Assembly (NCBI GenBank): GCA_020849105.1 | Contig: JADLGW010000026.1 | Location: forward strand, 1 to 38,296 | Reading direction: 5' to 3' | Length of the DNA stretch: 38,296 nucleotides | From: Phycisphaerales bacterium | GTDB taxonomy: Bacteria; Planctomycetota; Phycisphaerae; Phycisphaerales; UBA1924 | In this document: one piece after another, positions 37,988 through 38,296 of the stretch | How the letters are laid out: the number at the start of each line of letters is the position of its first letter | Numbering within the stretch: the first letter of the stretch is position 1 | Program-made: the position numbers and the translations under genes | Notes under the pieces: generated by a model | Database searches by the model: none | Told to the model about the DNA's origin: nothing | The model's input: the letters and a program-made list of their open reading frames with translations, nothing else

Positions 37988-38296
37988 ATGAGCAATGGCG
38001 CCTGGGGGTCGCGGTGTGCGGGGCTGCCCACGCGCAGACGCCGCAGTTGGGATTCAACGCGACGGAGAAGGGCGCGGCGATCAACCGCCCGGACCTGATG
38101 GACGCGGCGGCCTGCTGGGTGGAAGACCGCCCCGAACCGCTCGCCGACAAGCGATGGGTCTACTGCGCAGGCTGGGTGACGCTCAACGACGCCTCCGGCA
38201 ATCCCCACAAGCGTCTGGCGGTGTACAAGTACGACGCGGACATGCCCCAGGGGTTGGGCGATCCGCCGCCACCGGGCTACGACCAGTGGAAAAAAA
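37988..38296 (+). pseudogene. Secreted protein, partial at window end, with likely frameshift near start
   Basis: The product is not recognised and is cut by the window end. AAGGAGA precedes ATG 37988 at good spacing, but that frame gives a short Arg-rich peptide ending at 38098. Protein-like sequence instead lies one frame over, from about 38002: GVAVCGAAHAQTPQLGFN, then RPDLMDAAACWVEDRPEP and CAGWVTLNDASGNPHKRLAV, open to the end. An extra G in the run at 38004-38008 would join ATG 37988 to this frame, giving a short signal peptide that ends AHA before Gln. This resembles the G-run indels at the window's left end. The last bases are AAAAAA, which may be a contig edge. Confidence 0.5.

Overview
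The window is a high-GC, gene-dense bacterial segment that reads as a planctomycete, most likely class Phycisphaerae. The evidence is a secreted protein with a duplicated 27-residue 'GC-type dockerin' tail (10087-10887), an ECF sigma factor paired with a serine/threonine kinase, a Rho factor with a long Gly/Gln-rich front end, and a GGQ release-factor-like protein of the kind common in planctomycetes. This placement comes from gene content only; no rRNA or tRNA gene was seen.

Layout. (1) 1-860: the end of a secreted repeat protein with a dockerin-like tail, broken by two apparent single-base indels in G runs. (2) 873-7281, minus strand: elbB, an APC permease fused to a universal-stress domain, hpt, a membrane bPH2 domain fused to dephospho-CoA kinase, and rho. 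(3) 7509-12250, plus: a tail-anchored kinase, infC with an apparent AUC start codon, the dockerin protein with a strong terminator, and kbl carrying an in-frame palindromic insertion. (4) 12333-18376, plus: a Phd antitoxin with a decayed toxin, a GT2 glycosyltransferase, a possibly BshC-like protein, a BtuF-like binding protein, a VOC protein, then hflX and a GGQ protein one base apart. (5) 18410-24971: a Tat-exported amine oxidase, an acyl-CoA carboxylase carboxyltransferase, a kinase and its ECF sigma factor on the minus strand, and a divergent small secreted protein. (6) 25107-30313, plus: an HTH protein, a TolQ/ExbB protein, two TolR/ExbD proteins, a large membrane glycosyltransferase-like protein and a flippase-like membrane protein, several joined by GTGA overlaps. 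(7) 30329-38296: two secreted proteins, nadE, a TetR regulator, yidD-rnpA, a small membrane protein and a partial secreted protein that also looks frameshifted.

The most unusual theme is GC-rich palindromes. Several unrelated ones lie between genes, and at least one (kbl), probably more (hflX, the carboxyltransferase, the binding protein), lie in frame inside coding sequence at surface loops or linkers. Other points of note are the bPH2-CoaE fusion, the HflX/GGQ ribosome-rescue-like pair and the AUC start of infC. No CRISPR array, integrase, transposase or phage gene was seen. No gap between genes exceeds 300 bases.
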